From: Succinivibrio dextrinosolvens
GTDB lineage: Bacteria; Pseudomonadota; Gammaproteobacteria; Enterobacterales; Succinivibrionaceae
Assembly (NCBI RefSeq): GCF_011065405.1
Contig: NZ_CP047056.1
Location: forward strand, 62,001 to 126,000
Length of the DNA stretch: 64,000 bases
Reading direction: 5' to 3'
Each line of letters starts with the position of its first letter. The first letter of the stretch is position 1. Of the stretch, positions 44,782 through 55,181 are shown one piece after another. The position numbers and the translations under genes are program-made. The notes beneath the pieces were generated by a model. The model worked only from the letters and a program-made list of their open reading frames with translations, did no database searches and had not been told where the DNA came from.

Positions 44782-45820
44782 GTTTGCCATCATGCCTTTT
44801 ACATTCAAATCCTCCATACAGAGGTATTCATAGTGATTGGCAAGAACAGAGGTAATCTTCTGTGAAAAATCTTCACGGATGTTGGTTATTTCAAGATAAA
44901 GCTTACTTACTTTTTTTGAAAATTTTATGTAATTACGGGACCATTCCGTCTTATCATCCTTGGTTCTCGGATGCTGCTTACGGTTGAGCTGTCTCTGTAA
45001 TCTTGAAAGTTTTCTAAGTTTTGCCTTTAATGGTTTAGGTGAATCAATACTGATCCCGTCTGATAACATCAGAGCTGATTTCAGTCCTAAATCAATTCCT
45101 GCAGCAGTATTGTTCTGCACTGCTGCCTTATGTGTTCTTATGTATTCCTCATCGGTTATTTTTATACTGAATGAGGCATAGATGCGGTCAGCTCGCTGTG
45201 AGATGGTTACTCCATTTATGTGACCGTTGAATCTTAGTTCTTCTTTTAACTGAACATAGCCAAAATTTGGTATATTCATATATTGTTTGGTACTGTGGTT
45301 TTCCAGTTTCTTTGAACAGGCTTGGCCTGTAACAATCTTTACCTGGTCTCCACCGATATAGAATTTTCCCTGCTGATAACTTTTCTTCTTGAATTTTGGA
45401 AAGAAGGCTTTTCTTTTTTTACTGTTCTGCTTTACCTTTGCCTTCTTTCTTTTTTTGACATTTTCAAAGTAGTTGGAAACTGCTTTTCCGAAGTTGGCAA
45501 AAGCCTGCTGAGAGGCATATTTAGTTACTTCGTATGTGAATGGATATTTTTCCAGCCTGATGGCATTGAACTCCTTCTTGTAATCCTGCCATGTTGGCAG
45601 CTTAAGCTTTACAGGAGCCACTGTAGACTGAAGAGGTGATTTTTTGTATTCAGCAAGCTCTTTGTTATATCGGTCCATGGCTGCAATGTATGAAACATAG
45701 TCCTTTTTAAAACTTCGCTACAGCCCAGTTGTAGGCAAATCGTCTTACACCAAAGGCTTTTCTGCAATAAGTGAAAAACTTATTGTTTGCCTTAAGCTCT
45801 ATAACCTGTCCTACAATCAT
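44782..45820 (-). pseudogene. tnpB: N-terminal part of the split tnpB gene
   Basis: Reads from about 45820 (MIVGQVIELKANNKFFTYCRK...RFAYNWAV) but meets a stop and frame change near 45711, then continues from about 45678 (DRYNKELAEYKKSP) through the RuvC-I block AAGIDLGLKSALMLSDG and RuvC-II block YLCMEDLNVKGMMAN. It ends at the transposon A insertion, with only four foreign codons (CKIL) added. The remaining third is at 35794-36061. The frame change near the start suggests the gene had decayed on its own as well. Confidence 0.8.
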
Positions 45821-45990
45821 TCCTTCTGTTACCTGTCAGAATATTTTAATGAGTTACCAAAGACGTAATCTTACTATGAAGAGGATAATTAAATAAAGCT
45901 AAAAAAAATCGAATCTATAAAAAAATTGTAGACTTTATAAACAATTTGTAGATTTATAAAAAAAGTTATTAGCCCTGAGTTACAGTGGTC

Positions 45991-46068
45991 ATTAATTCCT
46001 CCTTTTATATTTGTATATACAAAACTGCAATATATTATTGTGTATAGTTTATAATTGTTGGAATTAAT
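45991..46068. promoter_or_regulatory. Palindromic region upstream of the Wadjet operon
   Basis: Outer inverse copies ATTAATTCC (45991-45999) and GGAATTAAT (46060-46068) enclose the perfect 14-base palindrome TTTGTATATACAAA (46010-46023). This looks like an operator. The 46069-46440 stretch up to jetA is very AT-rich and holds no gene. Confidence 0.4.
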
Positions 46069-46440
46069 AGTCCTTTCATTAAAGTGTCGATGTTCATTTT
46101 GACCTCAGGCGCATTGCATTAGGTATTAGCTGTAATTAAACGAATCTGTAACAAACGTTGAACGACGCACAAATTTATACCTCAAATCTATAACATCAAT
46201 TTTTGAGTGATCTGACCAAATTTCCTCTAAACGCTAATAAAAGGTTATTGCTCACTCAAGTTATATTAAAAAATATCATATATAAAATATCCTTATAAAT
46301 TATAATAAATAAAAAATTATATTTAACTAAACTGATATATAGTTTACATGAATAAAAAATAAATATATAATCATCAACAACAAATAAAAATATTTTAATT
46401 TTTAATTGATTGAATCTGTTCTGAGGAGTTTTTATTTCTT

Positions 46441-47904
46441 ATGAAGTTTGATTTTGATGATTTAACAAATCTTCGTCATTACAATGAAACCTGGAAATTA
46501 CTTAACGCAGAACATGCTCCTTTAATTCTGTCTTTTTTACATCAGGCTTTCGTTAAGCGAGGCATTACTATAGCGCCTGAATCAGAATTGTGTCAGATTC
46601 TGGAAAATGTGATTTTTCAGGCAACTAATGGCAGAAAGCTATTTCCTAAAACAGCTGTTTCTTATCTTACAGAATGGTCCTCTGAATCAAAAAGATGGTT
46701 GAAGAGAACTTATAGAAATAGTGCGGACGAGCCTTTTTATGATATTACTCCAGCCTCGCAGAAAGCCATTGAGTTTATTAATTCTCTTCACAATTACTCC
46801 TTTGTTGGTACTGAATCCAGATTCAGATCGATTATTGATCTGCTAAGGCAGATTACTTTAGGTACTGTTGCCAAACCATCGGAAATCATCAGTGATCTTG
46901 AAGCTCAGATTAAAACACTTACCGAACGGCTTGAAAATGCAAAACGTGGTCAGATAGGCAGACTGTCAGAGATTGAAGTACTGGACAGATTTCAGCAGTT
47001 TGAGATGCATGCCAGAACCTTATTGTCTGATTTCCGTTCGGTGGAGTACAACCTTCGTGATCTTGATAAGGGCATCAGACAGAAAATTGCCAAATGGGAT
47101 GGTTCTAAAGGAGAACTCTTAAGTGAGGTTCTTGAGAACTCGGATGGCATTGAGAATTCTCAGCAGGGCAGAAGTGTTGCTGCCTTTTCTTCTCTTCTTT
47201 TAAATCCTAACCTTCAGGACGAAGTCCGTTCAATGATTGATGAGCTTTATGAGCTCTCTTCCATAAAGAAGATTAACTACGATCAGAATGTTAAGAATGT
47301 GTATCCTGGCTGGATTGCCGGTAATGAGCATATCCAGAAGACAATGGGCGCCCTGTCCAAGCAGCTTAAGCACTTTATTGACGATAAGATTTTTTTGGAA
47401 AACCGCCGTATTCTTGAGCTGCTTAGAGATATCGAGAAGAACGTGATTGATAATTCTCTTTTAGATGATAAAGACTTTCTTGACGGCTTTACCGATTTTT
47501 CAATTGAACTGCCTCAGGCTACGATCAATCTTCCTTTTGAAAGAGTTATTTACACACCAAAAGAAAAAATCAGTATTAACTCTGACGCAATTGAGGTTGG
47601 AGCTAATGATTCTAATGTTGACAGGCTTTTTGATATTTCTGCGGTTGACAGAAATGAGCTGATGCACAATATCAGGATTCTGTTATCTGATAGGGATGAT
47701 GTTGCTCTTTCCGAGATAATTCATAAATACCCGCTAAAGCAGGGGCTTACCGAGCTTATCTCTTATTTTAGTGTTTTAAATGATAACTTTGAGATAAGGG
47801 AAGATCCTGATATTGAAGATGAGATTATCTGGTCATCGCAAAGCGAACCTGAAGTTATGCGCTGTACCAGAATAAAGAGAGTCTACATTAGAGAAAGACG
47901 CTAG
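46441..47904 (+). CDS. jetA: Wadjet type I JetA (DUF3375)
   Basis: A 487-residue kleisin-like subunit of Wadjet, a condensin-like complex that recognises and cuts closed circular plasmids. The start LRHYNETWKLLNAEHAPLILSFLHQAF and the block GTESRFRSIIDLLRQITLGT are typical of DUF3375. A coiled coil follows (IISDLEAQIKTLTERLENAK). GAGGAG lies upstream of the ATG. It is first of four jet genes in the order A-B-C-D. Confidence 0.85.
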   Translation: MKFDFDDLTNLRHYNETWKLLNAEHAPLILSFLHQAFVKRGITIAPESELCQILENVIFQATNGRKLFPKTAVSYLTEWSSESKRWLKRTYRNSADEPFYDITPASQKAIEFINSLHNYSFVGTESRFRSIIDLLRQITLGTVAKPSEIISDLEAQIKTLTERLENAKRGQIGRLSEIEVLDRFQQFEMHARTLLSDFRSVEYNLRDLDKGIRQKIAKWDGSKGELLSEVLENSDGIENSQQGRSVAAFSSLLLNPNLQDEVRSMIDELYELSSIKKINYDQNVKNVYPGWIAGNEHIQKTMGALSKQLKHFIDDKIFLENRRILELLRDIEKNVIDNSLLDDKDFLDGFTDFSIELPQATINLPFERVIYTPKEKISINSDAIEVGANDSNVDRLFDISAVDRNELMHNIRILLSDRDDVALSEIIHKYPLKQGLTELISYFSVLNDNFEIREDPDIEDEIIWSSQSEPEVMRCTRIKRVYIRERR

Positions 47905-48042
47905 TTACCGCAGAAAACATAATTGATGGCTGAGAGGACAAGAGGTTGGTTGTTTGTAAAAGATAGTAAGTTTTTTTTGCTTATATTGAGATTTAATTTT
48001 CAATGACAGATTTAAGATCATGATGTGCTAACAGGAAATATT

Positions 48043-48783
48043 ATGGGACACAGTTTTTTTTATACCGGGAATTTAGATTCACAGGCAGATCTGAATACAG
48101 ATGAGCTATCAGATATATCGGACTCAACTGAATTGTCATCATCTGATACAGCTGTAAGTGCTCCTTGTTCACGTGGATACTATGAGGTAGGAACTATTGC
48201 CGCTTATCTGCTTAGAGGAGTTATCTACCGGCAGGACAATGCGGCTTTATGGAACAGCCTGACAGAACAGCAGAGTAAAGTTCAGGATTATGTCATGAAA
48301 CTTGGTGTAAAGCTTGTTGTAGATGATAATGAGGGCTATGCGTACCTGCGCTCCTTAACTGAAGATGAAATGCCTGATGTTAATCATTTTCCTCCAAAAC
48401 TTATGTCCAAACGTCAGCTCTCCTTTAATGTAAGTTTTATGCTCTTACTGCTTCGTCATAAACTTGTGGAGTTTGATTCTGAAGCCAACGGCGATACCAG
48501 ACTTGTATTGAGCTATACCTCTCTCTCAGATCTGATTATGACCTATTACGGAAACAGAAGTAATGAGGTAAAACTTCAGAATCAGATTGAAGGCATTATC
48601 AATAAAATTATTGATCTTGGTTTTTTAAAGCCCTTACAGGATAAAAAGACTAAAGGTGAACGTTATTATGAAATCATGCGAATTTTAAAAGCATATTTTG
48701 ACGCTCAGACCATATCCGATTTCAAGTCAAAAATCCTGGAGTATCAGAAGGTTATGACAGATAAGAATTCAGAGGAAGCATAA
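48043..48783 (+). CDS. jetB: Wadjet type I JetB (DUF4194)
   Basis: A 246-residue kite-type winged-helix subunit. YEVGTIAAYLLRGVIYRQDNAALWNSL and YAYLRSLTEDE are JetB-like blocks. An ATG at 48043 after ACAGGAAA is preferred to the GTG at 48025. The N-terminal 45 residues are Ser/Asp-rich and probably disordered. JetC starts 2 bases after the stop. Confidence 0.85.
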   Translation: MGHSFFYTGNLDSQADLNTDELSDISDSTELSSSDTAVSAPCSRGYYEVGTIAAYLLRGVIYRQDNAALWNSLTEQQSKVQDYVMKLGVKLVVDDNEGYAYLRSLTEDEMPDVNHFPPKLMSKRQLSFNVSFMLLLLRHKLVEFDSEANGDTRLVLSYTSLSDLIMTYYGNRSNEVKLQNQIEGIINKIIDLGFLKPLQDKKTKGERYYEIMRILKAYFDAQTISDFKSKILEYQKVMTDKNSEEA

Positions 48784-48785
48784 AA

Positions 48786-51700
48786 ATGCAGCTTGAACGA
48801 AACACAGACGGCTTTAGATTACATCACGTTGAAGTTTATAACTGGGGCACATTTCATCATAAAATCTGGACACTGGAGCTTGATGGTCAGAATGGTCTTC
48901 TGACAGGCGAGATTGGTTCTGGTAAATCTACAATGGTTGATGCCATCACCTCACTTTTAGTGCCTTCGCAGAAGATTGTTTTTAATAAGGCAGCAGGAGC
49001 AACTTCCAAGGAACGTGATCTCCGTTCCTATGTCATGGGCTATTACAAATCTCAGTCAGGTGAATACGGTAATCTCAAGCCGGTTGCTCTACGCCCTGAT
49101 TATAAGGATTATTCTGTTATTCTGGCTGTTTTTCATAATGAGGAACTAAAAAAAGCAGGACACGAGGACTATGACATTACTCTGGCTCTGGCTATGTTCA
49201 TGTCAAATGCAAAAGCTCAGCCGGATAAGATTTTTGTAACGGCAGAGAAGATTCTGAGTATCAAAGAGCATTTTTCTGATTTTGGAAAAGATCCCTCTTC
49301 ACTAAGACGTAAACTCCGTCAGCATAAAGCAGAAATCTTTGATTCTTTTCCTCAGTATTCTGCCTGGTGGAAGCGTCGTTTTGGAATTGGTGACAACGAT
49401 CAGGCGATTGAGCTATTTGCTCAGACCGTATCTATGAAGACTGTTGACAATATTTCTTCATTTGTTCAGTCCCATATGCTGCAGAAGGTTGATACCGATG
49501 AGAAGATTGAGGATATTATTGACCGCTTCAATGATTTGAACTCAACCTATGAGAGTGTATGTAAAGCAAGAGACATGATGACTCTGCTAGAACCTATGCA
49601 GGAAACCGCGCAGGCTTTAAATCTTTACGTCAAGGAAATGGAACGATATGAGCTTGCCAAAAAAGAGCTTGATCCTTATGTTGGAATAAAACGTCGAGAT
49701 CTTTTGATATCTGAGATTCAAAGTAAAAAGAATAATCTTGAAAAACATAAGGCTCAGCTTGAGGCTTTAGATTTAAAGAATACCGATCTTGAGGATGAGT
49801 TAGAAAAGACCAGGGAAGATCGCCGTAAAAATGGAGGTGAACAGCTGGAAAGCCTTGCCAAGTCAATTAAGGCGCAGGAGCACATTATTGCAGTAAAAAA
49901 GGAGCGTTCAAAATCCTATGAAATGCTGCTGAAACTTTTAGATCTGAATCTTCCACGAAGTGTTTTGGGTTTTGCAGAGCAGAAACAGAAACTGGTTTTA
50001 AGAACCAAGGAACTTGAAGATTCACTTAATACTGTGCAGCAGGAAATGATCAGAAACGGTTCTCAAAAAGAGCTTCTATCTTCTAAGATAAAGGAGTTTA
50101 GTGAAGATCTTGAATATATAAAGACCCATCCAAGTAATATCTCTGTAACTCAGTTGAAACTCAGAGAGATGATCTGTGAGGAGCTGGGAATAAATACCGA
50201 AAGTATGCCTTTTGTCGGTGAGCTGATTGATATCAAGGAATCTGAAAAGCATAAGTGGGAAGGTGCCATTGAAAGAGTTCTGCATGGTTTTGCTTTATCT
50301 ATGCTGGTACCGGAAGCCTATTATTCAGAGGTGCTGCAGTATGTTGATTCTCACAATTTAAAGGGGCGCCTGGTATATTTTAAGGTTGTAAAAGATTTCA
50401 GATACACAGGTAAAGCGCCTTATCCAGATGAGCTGAGAAGTAAACTTACCCTAAAGGATAAGGGGGAGCTTACAGAGTTTGTTCGTCAGCAGTTAGATGA
50501 TAACTTTGCCTATATCTGTACTGAGGATTATATAGAGTTTAAGCGTGAACACAAGGCAATCACACCTCAGGGACAGATAAAATCAGGTAATCGCCATGAG
50601 AAGGATGATCGTCACAATTTAAATGACAGAAAAAATTATGTGTTAGGCTGGAGTAATACCGACAAGCTGATGCTTTTGACTAAATCTCTTGGAGAACATA
50701 AAGAGGAGCTTGAGATACTCAAAAGACAGTCTAAAGATATAAAACAACGTTTTGATGACCTGCAGAATACAGTCAGAGTCTTTGCCAAGCTTGAAGATTA
50801 TAAAAGCTATGATGAGATTGACTATTTGAGTCAGATGGAAAAACTCAAAACTCTGAATACAGAATATCAGAAGATTGAAAGCGGTGCTGATATTTTCAGA
50901 ATGCTTAATTCTAAAATAGAACAGCTTTTAGCTGATATCAGAGAACTTACAGAAGAAAAGAATGAGCTTATAAGAAAATCTGGCAATCTTGAAGGTGAGA
51001 TCGATATATATGAAAAGGATCTTAATGCTCAGAATGAAGAATTAAATGCCTATGGGGATAATCAGTTATTTTCAGAAGAGCTTTTAGATAATCTGCTGCA
51101 GAAAGCCCTTGGTGATAATAAGTCTTTAACTCTAGGTCAATGCTCTAAAGTCAGTCGTGATATAAATCATGAACTCGACAGACTCCATTCATTTAACAGA
51201 AACAAAGCCAGTGCTCATGAGAAAAAACTTATAACTGATATGTCTGCATTTAATCACCGTTATGAAGTTGAAACTCAGGAATTTGATGCTGCAGTTCAAA
51301 GCTGGCCTCAATATGAGGAGCTGTTTTTTAGAATTAAAAAGGATGATCTGCCACGTTTTGAAAGTCTTTTTAAAAAGAAACTGCGTGATAACACCCTCAA
51401 TGATGTGGCTACCTTAAATGCGTTTCTGGATACTGCCTCAAGTGAGATAACCAAGAGAATAACCGTTATCAATAAGGCACTGAAAACTATTGAATATAAT
51501 CCAGGTAGACATATTCAGCTGGTTACTATCAATTCTGAGGATCAGGAGATTAAACAGTTCCGTTTTGACCTGCGTCAGATGATTGATAACCGCACTGAAA
51601 TTGATACAGGTTCTCTGCAGATCTCAGAAGAGCGTTTTATGCGTGTAAAGGAGCTCATCGAAAGATTTAAGGGGAGACAGAATTCGGTTGAAGCTGACAG

Positions 51701-52193
51701 AAGATGGAGACTTAAGGTTACTGATGTTCGTCGCTGGTACGAATTTGCCGCTCAGGAACTTTATGACGCAGATGACTCTCAGTATGAATATTATAAGGAC
51801 TCATCAGGAAAATCGGGGGGACAGAAGGAGAAACTTGCTTATACAATTCTGGCTACCTCTCTTGCATATCAGTTTGGAACCGGCTTTGAGGATAATTCAT
51901 CCAATCGTTCATTCAGATTTGTTATTATTGATGAAGCCTTTGGCAGAGGCTCTGATGATTCTGCAAACTTTGGTCTAAAACTCTTTAAGAAACTTAAATT
52001 GCAGCTGCTGGTTGTAACTCCTATGCAGAAGATTTCAATAATTGAACCTTATGTTGAACACGTAGCTATGGTTTCAAAGAATGAGCTTAATTCACAGTCC
52101 TCAGTCAGAAATCTTACAATTAAGGAATATCGTCTCCTTAAAAAACAGCGAGAGCTTGTAAACAATACTTCTTCTGTTGAAACTGTATTATAA
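48786..52193 (+). CDS. jetC: Wadjet type I JetC, SMC/MukB-like ATPase
   Basis: An 1135-residue motor subunit. Walker A LLTGEIGSGKSTMVDAI near residue 35, two long coiled-coil stretches (about 290-450 and 640-760) around a hinge, and at the C-terminus the signature SGGQKEKLAYTILATSLAYQFG and Walker B FVIIDEAFGRGSDDS. All ATPase motifs are intact. It loads on DNA and extrudes loops so that JetD can cut small circles. Confidence 0.9.
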   Translation: MQLERNTDGFRLHHVEVYNWGTFHHKIWTLELDGQNGLLTGEIGSGKSTMVDAITSLLVPSQKIVFNKAAGATSKERDLRSYVMGYYKSQSGEYGNLKPVALRPDYKDYSVILAVFHNEELKKAGHEDYDITLALAMFMSNAKAQPDKIFVTAEKILSIKEHFSDFGKDPSSLRRKLRQHKAEIFDSFPQYSAWWKRRFGIGDNDQAIELFAQTVSMKTVDNISSFVQSHMLQKVDTDEKIEDIIDRFNDLNSTYESVCKARDMMTLLEPMQETAQALNLYVKEMERYELAKKELDPYVGIKRRDLLISEIQSKKNNLEKHKAQLEALDLKNTDLEDELEKTREDRRKNGGEQLESLAKSIKAQEHIIAVKKERSKSYEMLLKLLDLNLPRSVLGFAEQKQKLVLRTKELEDSLNTVQQEMIRNGSQKELLSSKIKEFSEDLEYIKTHPSNISVTQLKLREMICEELGINTESMPFVGELIDIKESEKHKWEGAIERVLHGFALSMLVPEAYYSEVLQYVDSHNLKGRLVYFKVVKDFRYTGKAPYPDELRSKLTLKDKGELTEFVRQQLDDNFAYICTEDYIEFKREHKAITPQGQIKSGNRHEKDDRHNLNDRKNYVLGWSNTDKLMLLTKSLGEHKEELEILKRQSKDIKQRFDDLQNTVRVFAKLEDYKSYDEIDYLSQMEKLKTLNTEYQKIESGADIFRMLNSKIEQLLADIRELTEEKNELIRKSGNLEGEIDIYEKDLNAQNEELNAYGDNQLFSEELLDNLLQKALGDNKSLTLGQCSKVSRDINHELDRLHSFNRNKASAHEKKLITDMSAFNHRYEVETQEFDAAVQSWPQYEELFFRIKKDDLPRFESLFKKKLRDNTLNDVATLNAFLDTASSEITKRITVINKALKTIEYNPGRHIQLVTINSEDQEIKQFRFDLRQMIDNRTEIDTGSLQISEERFMRVKELIERFKGRQNSVEADRRWRLKVTDVRRWYEFAAQELYDADDSQYEYYKDSSGKSGGQKEKLAYTILATSLAYQFGTGFEDNSSNRSFRFVIIDEAFGRGSDDSANFGLKLFKKLKLQLLVVTPMQKISIIEPYVEHVAMVSKNELNSQSSVRNLTIKEYRLLKKQRELVNNTSSVETVL

Positions 52194-52203
52194 GGTGGAA
52201 ACA

Positions 52204-53436
52204 ATGGATAAATGGTCAGATAAACAGGCTGTTAAACAGAAAGCTCTTGAACTGTGGAATAAAGGGGTAATTCTAAAAATGCTTCTTGAGGAGAGAAATC
52301 TTTTAAAGATGGATCTTCTAAGTAAGGAGCATCCTCTTAAAATTAAAATTGATGGACCAAAATCAGCAGATATTAAAGACGATTTTGAAAAAGCAATGCT
52401 TTTTAGCAGTAAATGGTTTATGCAGTCTGATTTAGAGGTCGAATATACAGAGATATCATCTAGACTGATGGGACATCAGAAGGTTCCTGCTTATGTTGTG
52501 TTTTACAGCATATACGATTTTCTGGCATTTATAGGAAAGCGTCATGAGTATGAACGCCTCCGAAAAGCTCTGATGTTCATGCCGCCTTATCTTGTTTCTT
52601 ATATCAGAAAAAAGCCTCTGTCATATTTAAAATACTGCAGTATTTTTTCAAAGCTTACCCTTATTGTTAATTACCTTATTAGACATCCTCGACCAGGCAT
52701 TTATCTGAGGGAGCTTTCTCTCCCTTCGGTCGATACCAAATTTATTGAAAAACACAAGGGGATATTAAGCGAGATTCTTGACAGTGTGCTGCCACCTGAA
52801 TTTATTGATCAGGATGAAAATCGCAGCAGCGGTTTTGAAAAACGTTACGGTTTTCTTTCTAAACCTGAGAGAATAAGATTTAGGATTCTTGATCCGAGAA
52901 TAAAGTTACCATTTATCAGCAAAGAGTGTCCCGATGTAACCCTCGATTCACAGAGTTTTGCCGGTTTGACTATAGACTGTCAGTATGTGATTGTCTGTGA
53001 AAATGAGATTTCTTTTCTGTCACTGCCTAAACTTCCTTCATGCATTGGTATATTTGGTTCCGGATATGGCTTTTCTGCACTGGGACAGTCTCAGTGGCTT
53101 AGGTCAAAAAAGATTATCTACTGGGGGGATCTTGATACACATGGTCTGGCTATTCTGTCTGAATTTCGTAAGACAATGTTCCCCTGTAAGGTGGAATCTA
53201 TTCTAATGGACTTTGATACCTTAAATAAATACAAACACTATTGCGTTGAAGAGCCTAAACCACGAAATAATGAACTTATGTCTCTTAATGAGGATGAATC
53301 TCTTGCATATAGAGCTTTAGTTGAGAATAAAATTGGAAAAGAAATTGGACTTGAGCATGTTCGATTAGAACAGGAATTCATATCCTGGGATGAGGTTACA
53401 GATATTTTGAGAAAAAGAATTGGTGAATTGCAATGA
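52204..53436 (+). CDS. jetD: Wadjet type I JetD nuclease (DUF3322/DUF2220)
   Basis: A 410-residue protein with an N-terminal arm domain and a C-terminal TOPRIM-like nuclease: VIVCENEISFLSLP (Glu) and IIYWGDLDTHGLAILSEFR (DxD) are the metal-binding blocks. The ATG at 52204 follows AAGGTGGA. All four Wadjet genes are complete, so the system should work. The end overlaps the next gene by ATGA. Confidence 0.9.
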   Translation: MDKWSDKQAVKQKALELWNKGVILKMLLEERNLLKMDLLSKEHPLKIKIDGPKSADIKDDFEKAMLFSSKWFMQSDLEVEYTEISSRLMGHQKVPAYVVFYSIYDFLAFIGKRHEYERLRKALMFMPPYLVSYIRKKPLSYLKYCSIFSKLTLIVNYLIRHPRPGIYLRELSLPSVDTKFIEKHKGILSEILDSVLPPEFIDQDENRSSGFEKRYGFLSKPERIRFRILDPRIKLPFISKECPDVTLDSQSFAGLTIDCQYVIVCENEISFLSLPKLPSCIGIFGSGYGFSALGQSQWLRSKKIIYWGDLDTHGLAILSEFRKTMFPCKVESILMDFDTLNKYKHYCVEEPKPRNNELMSLNEDESLAYRALVENKIGKEIGLEHVRLEQEFISWDEVTDILRKRIGELQ

Positions 53437-53831
53437 CTTTAGATGAGCTAAAAAAAGGCGAAAGTGAATCTGTAGAATTTAAAAAGAATATTCCTCAGGA
53501 TAAGGATAAATTCTTAAAAACAACTATTGCCTTTGCCAATGGTGCCGGCGGCAGAATTGTCTTTGGAGTAGAAAATAATTCCTGGAAGGTTACAGGTTTC
53601 TCAGATGATGAAGTGTTTCAGAAGTTTGATGCAATTGCCAACAGTATTTTTGATGCCTGTTTCCCAACGGTTGTTCCTATTATGTCCATTGAAGAAATAG
53701 ACAACAGAAAGGTTATCGTTGCACAAATAAGAGCAGGAATGTCGAAGCCTTACTATCTTCGTTCTGAAGGCATGATGGATGGAACATATATTCGAGTTGC
53801 TGGTGTAACCAGAAAGCTGAACCTTATATGA
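53433..53831 (+). CDS. AlbA/Schlafen-type domain protein (N-terminal half)
   Basis: A 132-residue AlbA_2 domain: ESESVEFKKNIPQDKDKFLKT, IAFANGAGGRIVFGVENN and GTYIRVAGVTRKL are the family blocks. Such domains normally continue into a HATPase-like region in one polypeptide. Here the frame stops at 53831 and the rest is in the next frame with an ATGA overlap. It also overlaps jetD by ATGA, so it is translated with the Wadjet operon. Confidence 0.7.
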   Translation: MTLDELKKGESESVEFKKNIPQDKDKFLKTTIAFANGAGGRIVFGVENNSWKVTGFSDDEVFQKFDAIANSIFDACFPTVVPIMSIEEIDNRKVIVAQIRAGMSKPYYLRSEGMMDGTYIRVAGVTRKLNLI

Positions 53832-55033
53832 TTAAGGAACTGCAACTAGAAGGTTGTAACCGCAGTTTTGATACAACTCAGGTAGTAGGCGAGATTACCA
53901 TATCTGAAATTAACTCTCTTTGTGAAAGAATGTATCAGCATGCTCTTGCTCGATGTAAGTCTGATGAACAGCGCACTGAGTTAAAGAAAATCACTTTGAG
54001 TCAGCTCGTTTCCTGGAAAATTGTTGTACAGAGTAATGGCAGATATTTTCCTACTAATGCCTGGCTTCTGCTGACGGGAGATTTTGAGAATCTGATGCCT
54101 GAAGCATATATTCAGCTTGCAGCATTCAAAGGAAAAACTCGAGCTGTTTTTCTTGATAAACAGGATGCTAAAGGTCCAATTGATATGCAGATTGAAGACG
54201 CAATGATATTTGTTAAAAAGCATATCAATTTGGGCTCAAGAATTGCGGGTAAATATAGAGTTGATTATTACGAATTACCGATTGATAGTATTCGTGAAAT
54301 GATTTCTAATGCGGTATGTCATCGTTCTTACCTATCCCCGGGAACTATTCAGGTTGCGATTTATGACGATCGTCTGGAATTTACCTCTCCAGGCAGATTA
54401 AGTCCAGATCTTTCTATAGAGCAGATTATAGCTGGTAACTCAAGAATCCAGAACTCAGCGATAGGCGCAGCATTTTTCTATATGCATATCATTGAAAAAT
54501 GGGGTAGTGGAATCCCTCGTATTTTTTCGGATTCAAGACTATATGGTCTTGGAGATCCTGAAATTAAGGATTTTGGTTCGTCCTTAAGAATAAGTATTAG
54601 ACGTAAAGCTTTTGATACGGATCCTTTTGGAGTGGTTGATCCATCGCTAACAGGAAAAGAACAGTATCAAAGTTTTGCTTTAAATTCTGCTCCTGATAAT
54701 AAAGACGCTATAGCACAGACATCAGAAGTAATTATTACTAGAGACGCTGTTTCTTCTATAGCTCTTGAACCAAAGGTTGGTAATGAAATATCAAATTCTA
54801 TAGATCTCATAATGGAGATCTTGAATAGTAAAATGGAAGAGGACGAACTGAAGCTATATATTCCTATTGCAGACTATCTGAAGACTCATGAAATAATAAA
54901 GACTTCAGATGTTGTCAGGATAACACAAAAAAGTCCAACGTCTGCTAACAGATACCTTTCAAGATTAGTAAAGCTTGGTATCTTAAAACCTGAAGGTGAA
55001 AATAAAGGAAGATTATATCGGCGAGTTGTTTGA
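53828..55033 (+). CDS. ATP-binding C-terminal half of the AlbA-type protein
   Basis: A 401-residue protein beginning MIKELQLEGCNRSFD, the sequence that follows the AlbA_2 domain in full-length relatives. The ATPase-like region shows IREMISNAVCHRSYL, DDRLEFTSPGRLSPDLS and IEKWGSGIPRIF. The C-terminal 70 residues are a winged helix (KTSDVVRITQKSPTSANRYLSRLVKLGILKPEG). Either one indel split a single gene or the two halves are made separately by coupled translation. Confidence 0.7.
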   Translation: MIKELQLEGCNRSFDTTQVVGEITISEINSLCERMYQHALARCKSDEQRTELKKITLSQLVSWKIVVQSNGRYFPTNAWLLLTGDFENLMPEAYIQLAAFKGKTRAVFLDKQDAKGPIDMQIEDAMIFVKKHINLGSRIAGKYRVDYYELPIDSIREMISNAVCHRSYLSPGTIQVAIYDDRLEFTSPGRLSPDLSIEQIIAGNSRIQNSAIGAAFFYMHIIEKWGSGIPRIFSDSRLYGLGDPEIKDFGSSLRISIRRKAFDTDPFGVVDPSLTGKEQYQSFALNSAPDNKDAIAQTSEVIITRDAVSSIALEPKVGNEISNSIDLIMEILNSKMEEDELKLYIPIADYLKTHEIIKTSDVVRITQKSPTSANRYLSRLVKLGILKPEGENKGRLYRRVV

Positions 55034-55076
55034 TTCCTGTTATCTTAACTGTAATTTTTTAGATTATTTTTTTTTT

Positions 55077-55115
55077 GCCTCTTTTTTAATGTTCCTCTTG
55101 AAGAGGCTTTCTTTT
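55077..55115 (+). terminator. Terminator of the Wadjet operon
   Basis: GCCTCTT (55077-55083) pairs with AAGAGGC (55101-55107), followed by TTTCTTTT. It ends the jetABCD-AlbA transcript. Confidence 0.75.
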
Positions 55116-55181
55116 GAAGCAAATATAAAGAATTACTCAGAGAATAAAAAAATTTACCCCATAAAATAAGGCGGAGACAAC

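Noticed and set aside
45900-45970. GTAGA-TTATAAA direct repeats as a possible CRISPR or iteron array
   Set aside because: Only two short AT-rich copies, without regular spacers or a rep or cas gene.
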